A DNA stretch of 32,929 bases from Clostridia bacterium (GTDB taxonomy: Bacteria; Bacillota; Clostridia; UBA1212; UBA1255): contig JAEFAM010000020.1 in the NCBI GenBank assembly GCA_016287565.1, positions 1-32,929 of the forward strand. Direction: 5' to 3'. Below, piece by piece: positions 7,398-15,091 of the stretch. The stretch's first letter is position 1, and each line of letters opens with the position of its first letter. The position numbers and the translations under genes are program-made. The notes beneath the pieces were generated by a model that worked only from the letters and a program-made list of their open reading frames with translations, searched no databases and was not told where the DNA came from.

Positions 7398-8873
7398 ATG
7401 ATGAAAATATTAGCGTTTGACTACGGTGCCAGCAGCGGCAGAGCCATACTGGGAAAGTTTGACGGCGAGAAACTCTCTCTCGAAGAGACCCACCGCTTTT
7501 CCAGCGACCCCGTTATGATGCGCGGCACCTTTACGTGGGACTTCTTAAGGCTGTTCCACGAGATGAAGACCGGTATCCTCAAGACCTACAATGCGGGGCA
7601 TAAGGACATCGCCGGCATGGGCGTCGACACCTGGGGCGTTGACTTCGGACTTCTGTCCAAGAAGGGCGACCTCCTGGGCAACCCAGTCCATTACCGCGAC
7701 AGCCGCACCGACGGAATGATCGAGACCGCCACTTCCCGCGTTTCCGCCAGAGACATATACGGGGCAACGGGCATCCAGTTCCAGAAGTTCAACACTCTGT
7801 TCCAGCTGCTTTCCATGGCGGAGAACAACGACCCGCTGCTGGAAGCCGCGGACAAGATGCTCTTCATACCCGATCTGTTCAACTACTTCCTGACGGGCGA
7901 GAAATACTGCGAATATACCATCACCAGCACCTCCATGCTCTTCGATCCCGTGGCCCAGAACTGGGCGTACGATATGATCCTGAAGGTCAACAACCGCATC
8001 AGGACCTCCATTTTCCCGGAGGTCATTCCCGCGGGCACGAAGCTGGGCAACATAAGCGGTTCCGTGGCTTCGGAGCTGGGCGTTCCCTCGATCCCGGTGA
8101 TCGCCGTTGCCGAGCACGATACCGGCTCCGCCGTGGTTTCCGTTCCGTTCAAGGACAGGAAGGCCGCCTACCTCAGCTCCGGCACCTGGTCTCTTCTGGG
8201 CGTGGAACTTGACAAGCCCATCATCAACGACACGACTTTCGAACTCAACTACACCAACGAAGGCGGCATCAACAAGACCGTCAGGTTGCTCAAGAACATC
8301 ATGGGCCTCTGGATCAACCAGGAGTGTCGCAGATACTGGCAGAAGAAAGGGGAGAACATCTCCTTCGACGAGCTGGAGCAGGGCGCTCTCACCGCCAAGC
8401 CCTTCAGGTCCATCATCGACGTTGACGCTCCCGATTTCTTCGAGCCCTACAATATGCCCGTTAAAGTCCAGGAGTATTGCGCCAGGACCGGGCAGCCCGT
8501 TCCCGAAACGAAAGGCGAGATCGTGCGCTGCGTTATGGAGAGCCTTGCCCTTAAATACCGCCAGGCCATCGAGGGACTGGAGCAGATCGTGGGTTACAAG
8601 ATCCCCGCGCTCCACATCGTAGGCGGCGGATGCAAGGAGAAGACGCTCTGCAGATTCACGGCCAGCGCCATCAACCGTCCCGTATACGCAGGACCTATAG
8701 AGGCCACCGCCATCGGAAACCTCTCCACACAGCTTATCTCTCTCGGGGAAGTGGCATCGCTTTCGGAAGCCAGGGAAGTGGTATCCAACTCCTTCCCGCT
8801 GGACGTCTACATGCCTCAGAATCCCTCCGACTGGGACGCCGCGTATGAGAAACTGCTGTCAATTCAAAAATAA
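7398..8873 (+). CDS. rhaB: Rhamnulokinase (FGGY kinase)
   Basis: 491 residues, close to E. coli RhaB (489). It phosphorylates L-rhamnulose at O1 using ATP. FGGY signatures are present: an N-terminal phosphate loop FDYGASSGR (7-15), the sugar-binding GVDTWGVDFGLL (75-86), an AEHDTGSAV segment with the likely catalytic base D241, and a C-terminal IVGGGCKEKTLCRFTA ATP-site motif. Two ATGs are adjacent; the first follows GGGAGG (7388-7393) by 4 nt and the second by 7 nt, so either may be used. It is the second gene of the operon with the zinc dehydrogenase. Neither rhamnose isomerase nor rhamnulose-1-phosphate aldolase is in the window, so the pathway is completed elsewhere or the substrate differs. 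Confidence 0.88.
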   Translation: MMKILAFDYGASSGRAILGKFDGEKLSLEETHRFSSDPVMMRGTFTWDFLRLFHEMKTGILKTYNAGHKDIAGMGVDTWGVDFGLLSKKGDLLGNPVHYRDSRTDGMIETATSRVSARDIYGATGIQFQKFNTLFQLLSMAENNDPLLEAADKMLFIPDLFNYFLTGEKYCEYTITSTSMLFDPVAQNWAYDMILKVNNRIRTSIFPEVIPAGTKLGNISGSVASELGVPSIPVIAVAEHDTGSAVVSVPFKDRKAAYLSSGTWSLLGVELDKPIINDTTFELNYTNEGGINKTVRLLKNIMGLWINQECRRYWQKKGENISFDELEQGALTAKPFRSIIDVDAPDFFEPYNMPVKVQEYCARTGQPVPETKGEIVRCVMESLALKYRQAIEGLEQIVGYKIPALHIVGGGCKEKTLCRFTASAINRPVYAGPIEATAIGNLSTQLISLGEVASLSEAREVVSNSFPLDVYMPQNPSDWDAAYEKLLSIQK

Positions 8874-8874
8874 G

Positions 8875-8903
8875 TTGTAATTCTGCTTCCGCAGTATTAT
8901 AAT
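8875..8903 (+). promoter_or_regulatory. Predicted promoter of the first solute-binding protein gene
   Basis: TTGTAA at 8875-8880, a 17-nt spacer and a perfect TATAAT at 8898-8903. It begins two bases after the rhamnulokinase stop codon and lies about 35 nt before the start codon. Confidence 0.7.
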
Positions 8904-8938
8904 ACTTCGTAGTTTTCACGAAAGGAAAGAATCGGACA

Positions 8939-10369
8939 ATGATCAACAAGAAAATGAATAAATCTCTGTTCATCAAAGCGGGAGTTATCGTGCTGTCTAT
9001 CATTCTGATCGCCGGCGTGTTCGGATGCAACAACCTCGGCAAGAAGCAGGGCGGCGACGTTGATGACGAAGGCAAACTGATCGAGACCCGTACCGAAGAC
9101 GAGATGCAGGAACGCGTAAGAGGAACGATCACGTTCACGGTCAATAACGAGAGCGGCACCGAGACCGAAGCCATGGCTCCCAAAGCCGTTGTCAACGCGT
9201 TTATGAGCAAATATCAGAACGCCAAGGTCGTTTACGAGGAAGCCAACCGTACCACCTACGCCACGCGTATTTCCGCAGGCGACATAGGCGACGTGTTCTG
9301 GTGCGACGCCGACGATACCAACAACTATCAGAGGAACCATGACGCGCTCATGCCTCTTGACTCTTATCTGAAGCCCCTCAATATCAACATGGGCGACATC
9401 TACACCGGCGCTCTCGACGCAGGCAGGATCCAGGGCAGGCTTTATATGGTCCCCAGAAAGATCGGCGAGCAGATCCTGATCTACAACGACTCCATGCTTA
9501 CCGAAGCAGGTATCGATTTCGATAACTCTTACGCTTATTCCTGGGAAGCTTTCAAGGAAGTCTGCAAGCAGCTCACCATCATCGAAGACGGCAAGGTAAT
9601 GAGATCCGGCGCCGCTTTCAAGATCTGGTGGAGCCCCATCTGGCAGATGTTCTTCCGCGGATTCGGCGGAGACTGGATCGACAGCATCAACCATGAAGTC
9701 CACATCGTTGACAGCAACGAAGTCATGATGGGCGTTAACGAGCTTGTTGCCGGCGTTCAGGAAGGCTGGCTCTATCCCGAGGATATGACGGGCAACATCA
9801 ACTCGATCAAGTACGACATTCCCGACGGCGACTCCAACATCTCCAAAGTCTGCTTCAAGACTTTCGGCGCCATGACCTGGCTCACCAGACTGGGCAATGC
9901 ATACGATAACCTTAAGATCGACTGGGATTTCTGTCCTTTCCCGGCTTTCCCGACCCATAACATTTCTACCGGCGCTACCGGATACGTGGTCTACAACAGG
10001 ACCAAGAATCCCGACACCGCAGCCGCCTTCGCGCTCTTCTTCCTCACTCCCGAGGGACAGACCGCTTACCACAGCCAGACCGGCGGTAACGTGCCGCTGC
10101 TTAAGTCCCTGGCCGATGAAGATTTCTGGAAAGGCGTAGGAACTCCCTGGGAAGACAAGAACTATGCGGCTTTCGTATCGTACCCCGATCAGACCGCTCC
10201 TTCCAACATCGTTACACAGGCTCCCACCGAGATCGCCGAGATCTTCTCCAACAACAATATGATCAACACCTTCGCACAGATCTTCAACGGCAAGGCTGAC
10301 GCCCAGACCGCGTTCAACCAGATGCAGACGAAGGCCAACGAGAAGTGGAAGACCATTATGAGCGACTGA
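8939..10369 (+). CDS. Extracellular sugar-type solute-binding lipoprotein, paralog 1
   Basis: 476 residues. A short basic start and hydrophobic helix end in VFGC, with C30 as the lipid anchor. The body is a family-1 ABC solute-binding protein: an ISAGDIGDVFWCD segment, MVPRKIG near the hinge, and a late NPDTAAAFALFFLT helix typical of sugar binders. It should capture a sugar or oligosaccharide outside the cell for an ABC importer. No permease or ATPase genes are in the window. It is followed by a strong terminator, so it is probably transcribed alone from its own promoter. The second paralog downstream matches it over nearly its whole length. The start is ATG 8939 with an AAAGGAAAG site upstream; ATG 8954 is an alternative. 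Confidence 0.88.
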   Translation: MINKKMNKSLFIKAGVIVLSIILIAGVFGCNNLGKKQGGDVDDEGKLIETRTEDEMQERVRGTITFTVNNESGTETEAMAPKAVVNAFMSKYQNAKVVYEEANRTTYATRISAGDIGDVFWCDADDTNNYQRNHDALMPLDSYLKPLNINMGDIYTGALDAGRIQGRLYMVPRKIGEQILIYNDSMLTEAGIDFDNSYAYSWEAFKEVCKQLTIIEDGKVMRSGAAFKIWWSPIWQMFFRGFGGDWIDSINHEVHIVDSNEVMMGVNELVAGVQEGWLYPEDMTGNINSIKYDIPDGDSNISKVCFKTFGAMTWLTRLGNAYDNLKIDWDFCPFPAFPTHNISTGATGYVVYNRTKNPDTAAAFALFFLTPEGQTAYHSQTGGNVPLLKSLADEDFWKGVGTPWEDKNYAAFVSYPDQTAPSNIVTQAPTEIAEIFSNNNMINTFAQIFNGKADAQTAFNQMQTKANEKWKTIMSD

Positions 10370-10406
10370 TGATCGTGAAAGGTCTTTGATCCAACAGTAT
10401 TAAAGG

Positions 10407-10443
10407 TTCCCGGAGGACTCAGGTCTTCCGGGAATTTCTTTTG
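10407..10443 (+). terminator. Rho-independent terminator after paralog 1
   Basis: A 12-bp stem from 10407-10418 and 10423-10434 (one G-U pair) around a TCAG loop, followed by TTTCTTTT. A very clear intrinsic terminator. Confidence 0.93.
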
Positions 10444-10472
10444 CCCTGCGGCCTTTTGAAAGCCGGGCGCTA

Positions 10473-10501
10473 TTGAAACGGAAGCGTCGTTGTGGTAGAA
10501 T
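10473..10501 (+). promoter_or_regulatory. Predicted promoter of the second solute-binding protein gene
   Basis: TTGAAA at 10473-10478, a 17-nt spacer and TAGAAT at 10496-10501, with TGG before the -10 box (extended -10). The start codon is 28 nt downstream. Confidence 0.68.
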
Positions 10502-10528
10502 GGCGGCAGAAAAGGGGTGCTATGCTGA

Positions 10529-11938
10529 ATGAAAAAAGTCTCCGAATCCGGTTTGATCCTGCGAGCTGCCGTACTGGTATTGTCCGTCGTTCTGAGCGTG
10601 GGCGTTCTGGGTTGCGCCAAACGTCCGGTTCAATCCGGCGACGTTGACCAGTCGAAGACCGTGGCGGACCTTGACATCCGCGGAACGATCACCTTCACCG
10701 TCAACAACGAGAGCGGCACCGAGGCGGAATCCATGGCTCCCAAGGGCGTTGTCAACGCTTTTATGAGGGAGTATCCCAACGCTAAAGTCATTTACGAAGA
10801 GGCCAGCAGATCCTCCTATCCCACCCGTATATCCGCCGGAGATATAGGCGACGTGTTCTGGTGCGACTCCAACGATACCAGCAACTACCACAACAACCAC
10901 AACGCGCTTATGCCGCTGGATTCGTATATCAAGCCTATGAACATCGATATGGGCAACGTTTACTCCGGCGCCATCGACGCGGGCAAGATCGACGGCAGGC
11001 TTTATATGGTCCCCAGAAAGATCGGTATCTCCGTACTTGTGTACAACTGCGATATGATCGAAGCGGCTGGTATCGATTTCGACAATACTATTGCCTACGA
11101 ATGGGAAGATTTCAAGACTATCTGCAGACAGCTTACCGTGGAAGAAAACGGTCTGATACTGCAGTGCGGCGCGTCGATGAAGATCGGCTGGTCTCCCATA
11201 TGGCAGATGTTCATGCGCGGCTACGGCGGCAAATGGATCGACAATATCGCCCATAAGGTCTCCATAACCGACAGTTTTGAAGTCATGCAGGGACTGCAGG
11301 AAATGATCAACGGCGTTATGGAAGGCTGGCTCTATCCCGAGGACGTGATGGGCAACATCTCCGGCAGCGTCAAGGACAAATTCCAGAAGATCCCCGACGG
11401 AGACAGCAACGTTTCCAAGGCCTGCTTCAAGACCTTCAACAATATGACCTGGCTCACCAGGTACGGAAAGAATTACGATTCCCTCAACATCAAGTGGGAT
11501 TTCTGTCCTTTCCCCGCGTTCCCGACCCACAACGTCTCTACCGACGCCACGGGGTACGTTGTCTACAACAGGACCGCCAATCCGGATACCGCTGCGGCAT
11601 TCGCGCTCTTCTTCCTTACCGAAGCCGGACAGTACGCCTACCACAGCCAGACCGGCAGCAGCGTGCCTCTACTTAAACAATATGCCGAAGATACGTTCTG
11701 GTACGGCCCCGGTACCGAATGGCAGGACAAGAACTATAAAGTATTTGTAACTTATACCGAGTGCACGCAGCCCTGCTTCGTGTCTACCCAGGCGCCTCTG
11801 GAGATCGCCGATGTGTTCTCCGACGCCAATATGAAGACCACGATAGGAAATGTATTGTCAGGCCGTATAGATCTCGAGAGCGCCTTCAACTCGCTCCAGA
11901 CCAAGGCCAACGAAAAGTGGCTTACTATAATGTCCTGA
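10529..11938 (+). CDS. Extracellular sugar-type solute-binding lipoprotein, paralog 2
   Basis: 469 residues. The signal peptide ends in VLGC with C29 lipidated. Large blocks are identical to the upstream paralog (for example SAGDIGDVFWCD, RLYMVPRKIG, GWLYPED, WDFCPFPAFPTHN and QTKANEKW); by eye about two thirds of residues match. It differs in the signal peptide and linker, in a few residues near the putative cleft, and by a four-residue insertion near 11370-11390. It has its own promoter and no terminator directly after it, so transcription may continue into the zinc-ribbon/TPM pair 37 nt downstream. As a lone SBP without permeases it may share a transporter encoded elsewhere or act as a sensor ligand-binding protein. 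ATG 10522 is out of frame and was rejected as the start. Confidence 0.88.
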   Translation: MKKVSESGLILRAAVLVLSVVLSVGVLGCAKRPVQSGDVDQSKTVADLDIRGTITFTVNNESGTEAESMAPKGVVNAFMREYPNAKVIYEEASRSSYPTRISAGDIGDVFWCDSNDTSNYHNNHNALMPLDSYIKPMNIDMGNVYSGAIDAGKIDGRLYMVPRKIGISVLVYNCDMIEAAGIDFDNTIAYEWEDFKTICRQLTVEENGLILQCGASMKIGWSPIWQMFMRGYGGKWIDNIAHKVSITDSFEVMQGLQEMINGVMEGWLYPEDVMGNISGSVKDKFQKIPDGDSNVSKACFKTFNNMTWLTRYGKNYDSLNIKWDFCPFPAFPTHNVSTDATGYVVYNRTANPDTAAAFALFFLTEAGQYAYHSQTGSSVPLLKQYAEDTFWYGPGTEWQDKNYKVFVTYTECTQPCFVSTQAPLEIADVFSDANMKTTIGNVLSGRIDLESAFNSLQTKANEKWLTIMS

Positions 11939-11948
11939 CGCGCGCGTC
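11937..11948. repeat. 12-bp CG palindrome after paralog 2
   Basis: GACGCGCGCGTC is a perfect palindrome at the stop codon of the gene. Its first ten bases recur at 3533-3542. Confidence 0.4.
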
Positions 11949-11975
11949 GTCCACACGGGAGGTGGATCATATAAA

Positions 11976-13142
11976 ATGAGCAGCGAAACGAACAATGTGC
12001 CGAGCGGCAAAATGTTTTTACATAAATGTCCAAACTGTAACGCCACCCTTGAATTCGATATCAGGAGCGGCAACGTGATCTGCAGCTATTGCGGCTCGAG
12101 CTACGACGTTGAAACTCTGCTTACAGAGAACGGAAGACCCGAACAGGGAACGGCTTCTCAGTCTTCTCAGGCGGCGCAAAATGCGCAGACGGCCCAGGAG
12201 AACGCGGACGCGCCTCTCAGGGAATTCGACTGGGGCGCCTACAAGAAGCATCTTAAAAGGGAAGACCTTTCCGGTACCAAGTCGTACTTGTGCCAGACCT
12301 GCGGCGCCGAAGTCATTCTTGACACCATAACGGCTTCCGCCCAGTGCCCATATTGCGGCAATTTCCTTATATTGACGGAGAACGTCATGGCGGGGCTCAG
12401 GCCTAACGGAATAATACCGTTCAAGATCCTGCCGGAGAAATTGTCCGACAGCGTAAAGAACTTTTATAAGAACAAGAAACTGCTGCCTTTCCACTTTTTC
12501 GACAAGAACAGGATGGAGAAGGTGAGAGGCCTTTACGTGCCTTTCTGGCTCTACGACTGCTCTTTGAGCGGCGGCATCACTTTCCTGGGTGACAAGGTCA
12601 GTTCTTTCAGAAGCGGAGACTATATCTGCACCGAGACCTCCGAATACAAGCTCTTCAGGTCCGGAGACATGACCTTCGCCAGGATACCCGTGGACGCCAG
12701 TATCAAGATGCCCAACGATCTGATGGACTCCATCGAGCCTTTCGATTATTCACAGCTCACCGAGTTCAACAGCGGCTACCTGACCGGATTCATCGCGGAC
12801 AGATTCGATTCCGATCCCGACGAGAACCTACCCAGAATGACCACCAGAGTGGGCAACAGCGCCGTTGAGATCCTGAGGCAGAACATACAGGGCTATTCCA
12901 ACGTGCGCGTTTCGGAAAACGGCCTTAATATGTCCGATTCCTCCGTCAAATACGTCATGCTGCCCGTGTACCTGTTCGACTGCACGTACGCCGGAAAGAC
13001 GTATCATTACGCGGCCAACGGCCAGACCGGTAAAGTGGTGGGAGAATTGCCCGTGAGCAAGGGCAAGAAGTGGCTGTACTTCGGCATCCCGTTCCTAATC
13101 GTGTTCGCGCTGATATTCGCGTTCCTGATGATGTTGTCCTGA
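11976..13142 (+). CDS. Zinc-ribbon membrane protein (TFIIB-type zinc ribbon family)
   Basis: 388 residues. Two zinc ribbons: C18/C21 with C36/C39 near the N-terminus, and a second CxxC...CPYCG pair around residues 107-128. Between them is a Gln/Ala-rich linker (about 58-75). The middle region, VRGLYVPFWLYDC to the VMLPVYLFDCTYAGKTYHY segment, is a conserved beta-rich domain of this family, and one transmembrane helix lies at about 368-386 near the C-terminus. The bulk of the protein therefore faces the cytoplasm. In many Clostridia this family sits beside a TPM-domain protein, as here (17 nt apart). The molecular role is unknown; membrane-protein quality control has been suggested for TPM partners but is inference here. 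GGGAGGTG precedes the ATG. A TATAAT at 11926-11931 without a clear -35 could be a weak promoter. Confidence 0.8.
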   Translation: MSSETNNVPSGKMFLHKCPNCNATLEFDIRSGNVICSYCGSSYDVETLLTENGRPEQGTASQSSQAAQNAQTAQENADAPLREFDWGAYKKHLKREDLSGTKSYLCQTCGAEVILDTITASAQCPYCGNFLILTENVMAGLRPNGIIPFKILPEKLSDSVKNFYKNKKLLPFHFFDKNRMEKVRGLYVPFWLYDCSLSGGITFLGDKVSSFRSGDYICTETSEYKLFRSGDMTFARIPVDASIKMPNDLMDSIEPFDYSQLTEFNSGYLTGFIADRFDSDPDENLPRMTTRVGNSAVEILRQNIQGYSNVRVSENGLNMSDSSVKYVMLPVYLFDCTYAGKTYHYAANGQTGKVVGELPVSKGKKWLYFGIPFLIVFALIFAFLMMLS

Positions 13143-13159
13143 AAGGCGGTGAGGAAGAT

Positions 13160-14026
13160 ATGAAAAACAAAAAGATCGCCGCAAGGCTCGTCATAGTGCT
13201 GTTTTCGATCTGCCTTCTGACCGCCGGGCTTGCCGTTACGGTCAGCGCCTATCCGGAATGGTACAGGTCGGATTTCACTTCTGACGATCTGTTCCACAAC
13301 GATCCTTCTACACCAAGGCTCATCGACAATGCCGGGATCCTTTCCGAGTCACAGTTCAGTTCGCTTTCCGATCAGCTTGCGCAGCTGAAAAGCAAGTTCG
13401 GTGCGGATTTCGTCGTGGTGACCGTGGATTCGCTGGAAGGACTGTATATTGAAGATTACGCCGCGGAATTTTACGATCAGAACGGATACGGCGTAGGGAA
13501 CAATTATTCCGGAGTAATCATGGTGGTGTCCTTCGAACCGGGCAACCGCCAGTGGTGGACTTTCGGCACCGGCGATTGTGAGAAATATTTTACCAAGGAC
13601 AACGTCAATACCATGGACGACGTTATGGAGCCCTATATGGTCGACGGGAACTACTACATGGGGATCAGCGAATATTTCAAAAAAGTAGACGTGCTGCTCA
13701 CCAACGGCAAATTCCCCAAGTCGTTTTCCGAGGTTTTCCGCTGCGTGATGTTTGCCGGGATCCCGGCGCTGATAGCGGGATTGATCTCCCTCGGCTCGGC
13801 CTCGGGTTCCATGAAGGCGGTCTCCACGGCCGTACAGGCTAATCAGTATCTGGTTCCCGAAAGGTCCAATATCGTCGGAAACGACGAGTTTATCAGGACT
13901 ACCATGACCAGGACGTACAGTCCTCCTTCGTCTTCATCCGGCCGCAGCGGAGGCGGTTCTTCCTACTCGGGAGGCCACCATTCATCCGGCGGCCACAGCT
14001 TCAGCGGAGGCGGCAGGCATTTCTGA
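13160..14026 (+). CDS. TPM-domain protein, secreted, with Gly/Ser/His-rich tail
   Basis: 288 residues from ATG 13160, chosen because GGTGAGGA lies 3-9 nt upstream; an earlier in-frame ATG at 13070 lies deep inside the previous gene. A signal peptide ends at VSA (about A30). The TPM domain (about 48-190) opens with LIDNAGILSE, contains KFGADFVVVTVDSLEG and ends around YFKKVDVLL. A hydrophobic segment at about 196-214 anchors it in the membrane, and the tail from 250 is rich in Ser, Gly and His (SGGHHSSGGHSFSGGG). TPM proteins include YgcG and Psb32-like proteins, with roles in membrane-protein repair or acid phosphatase activity in plants. The zinc-ribbon membrane protein upstream is its constant partner. 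Confidence 0.82.
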   Translation: MKNKKIAARLVIVLFSICLLTAGLAVTVSAYPEWYRSDFTSDDLFHNDPSTPRLIDNAGILSESQFSSLSDQLAQLKSKFGADFVVVTVDSLEGLYIEDYAAEFYDQNGYGVGNNYSGVIMVVSFEPGNRQWWTFGTGDCEKYFTKDNVNTMDDVMEPYMVDGNYYMGISEYFKKVDVLLTNGKFPKSFSEVFRCVMFAGIPALIAGLISLGSASGSMKAVSTAVQANQYLVPERSNIVGNDEFIRTTMTRTYSPPSSSSGRSGGGSSYSGGHHSSGGHSFSGGGRHF

Positions 14027-14045
14027 GGCCCCGATTTGAATTATG

Positions 14046-14064
14046 CGTTCCGCATGGCGGAACG
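14046..14064. other. Short hairpin in the gap after the TPM gene
   Basis: CGTTCCGC (14046-14053) and GCGGAACG (14057-14064) pair perfectly over 8 bp around a 3-nt loop. No U-run follows. The rest of the 190-nt gap (14027-14216) holds no gene; its other structure is the terminator at 14133-14185. Confidence 0.4.
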
Positions 14065-14132
14065 TGATGCGTCCTTCGAATATGATGCCTGGCTTTGCCA
14101 AATGATCTGCGCTTTGCGTATGGAGTTGCTGC

Positions 14133-14185
14133 AAAATAATACCGGCTGAGTTAAGTGATTTTCACTTTCTTCAGCCGGTATTTTT
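14133..14185. terminator. Bidirectional intrinsic terminator between convergent genes
   Basis: ATACCGGCTGA (14139-14149) pairs with TCAGCCGGTAT (14171-14181) over 11 bp. An inner AAGTGA/TCACTT stem fills the loop. On the plus strand TTTTT follows (14181-14185); on the minus strand the other flank reads ATTATTTTGC. It thus ends both the TPM transcript and the minus-strand lipid-kinase transcript. Confidence 0.9.
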
Positions 14186-14216
14186 GGCTTATTTTTGGTT
14201 ATGCTTTATTGACCCG

Positions 14217-15074
14217 TCAGAAATCTACGGTGTATTCCAGCACGTCCAGCACGGTCTCGCCGTCGATCTGCAGAGGAGACGGTTCGTTGAACTTAACGTT
14301 AACGTGCTTGCCCGTGATAACGGTAACGTTCTTATCGTGCTTGATATGTTCGCCTTTAAAAATGGAAGGGAAGATCATCAGCGTGTGGAGCCTGCTCTTG
14401 CCGTGCATTACCACTAAGGATACGGTCCTGTCTTCGCTGAGGCGGTCCTGGTTGGGAGCCGCGTTCATTCCGCCGCCGTAGAAGCGTCCCATCATAGTGG
14501 GAGCGATCCACACGTTCTTGAAACTGTAACTCTTGCCGTCCACGGTGATTTCCGCGATCTTGGACTTGAAATGGAACAGGAGGCCTTTAATGGCAATGGA
14601 AGTGTAGTTCACCGGTTTGTCGCTCCTGGCCTTCATTTCGTCGCCTACCTGGCAGCAATATCCGTCGATGCCGAATCCTATGCCATCGATGAATTTGTAC
14701 GTCCTGCCTTTAACTTCCACGGTGGGAAGGTCCTTCAGGTACTTGCTGATCTCGACAAGCCCTGCGGCGGGATCGTATCCGATGTCGCGGGCGAAATCGT
14801 TGCCGGTGCCGGCGGGGAAGTAATAAATCTCCCTTCCTGCGATCAGGTCTCCGGTGTCGTTGACGAACCTGTTGAGCGTTCCGTCTCCGCCGACCAATGT
14901 AAGCTTCGATCCTTCGGGAAGCTGCGCAAAGAAGTCACTGTAGGAAGCGATAGAAGTGATGTCGACGAATTCGGCTTCGCCCTTGTCCTTCAGGAACTCT
15001 TTAAGCGTGTTGACCGCATTGACCGCATTGGAAGAGCCTGAGAGCTTGTTGTAGAGAACTATGTACTTCTCCAT
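14217..15074 (-). CDS. Diacylglycerol/lipid kinase (DAGK catalytic domain)
   Basis: 285 residues. The catalytic loop GGDGT is at 62-66, followed by the family FPAGTGNDFARD motif at about 86-97. The C-terminal half is the beta-sandwich domain, with LQIDGE near the end as in DgkB/YegS-like kinases. These enzymes phosphorylate diacylglycerol or related lipids and recycle membrane lipid intermediates. There are no membrane segments; the protein is expected at the inner membrane face. It lies 17 nt downstream of the MutS-like gene on the same strand, whose stop codon runs straight into its AAAGGA site, so the two form an operon. The specific lipid substrate is not resolved. Confidence 0.87.
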   Translation of the reverse strand: MEKYIVLYNKLSGSSNAVNAVNTLKEFLKDKGEAEFVDITSIASYSDFFAQLPEGSKLTLVGGDGTLNRFVNDTGDLIAGREIYYFPAGTGNDFARDIGYDPAAGLVEISKYLKDLPTVEVKGRTYKFIDGIGFGIDGYCCQVGDEMKARSDKPVNYTSIAIKGLLFHFKSKIAEITVDGKSYSFKNVWIAPTMMGRFYGGGMNAAPNQDRLSEDRTVSLVVMHGKSRLHTLMIFPSIFKGEHIKHDKNVTVITGKHVNVKFNEPSPLQIDGETVLDVLEYTVDF

Positions 15075-15091
15075 AAGATTTCACGTTCCTT

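Noticed and set aside
13070-13159. N-terminal extension of the TPM protein
   Set aside because: The extra 30 residues overlap the upstream gene and hide the signal peptide; ATG 13160 has a ribosome site and begins a normal signal sequence.
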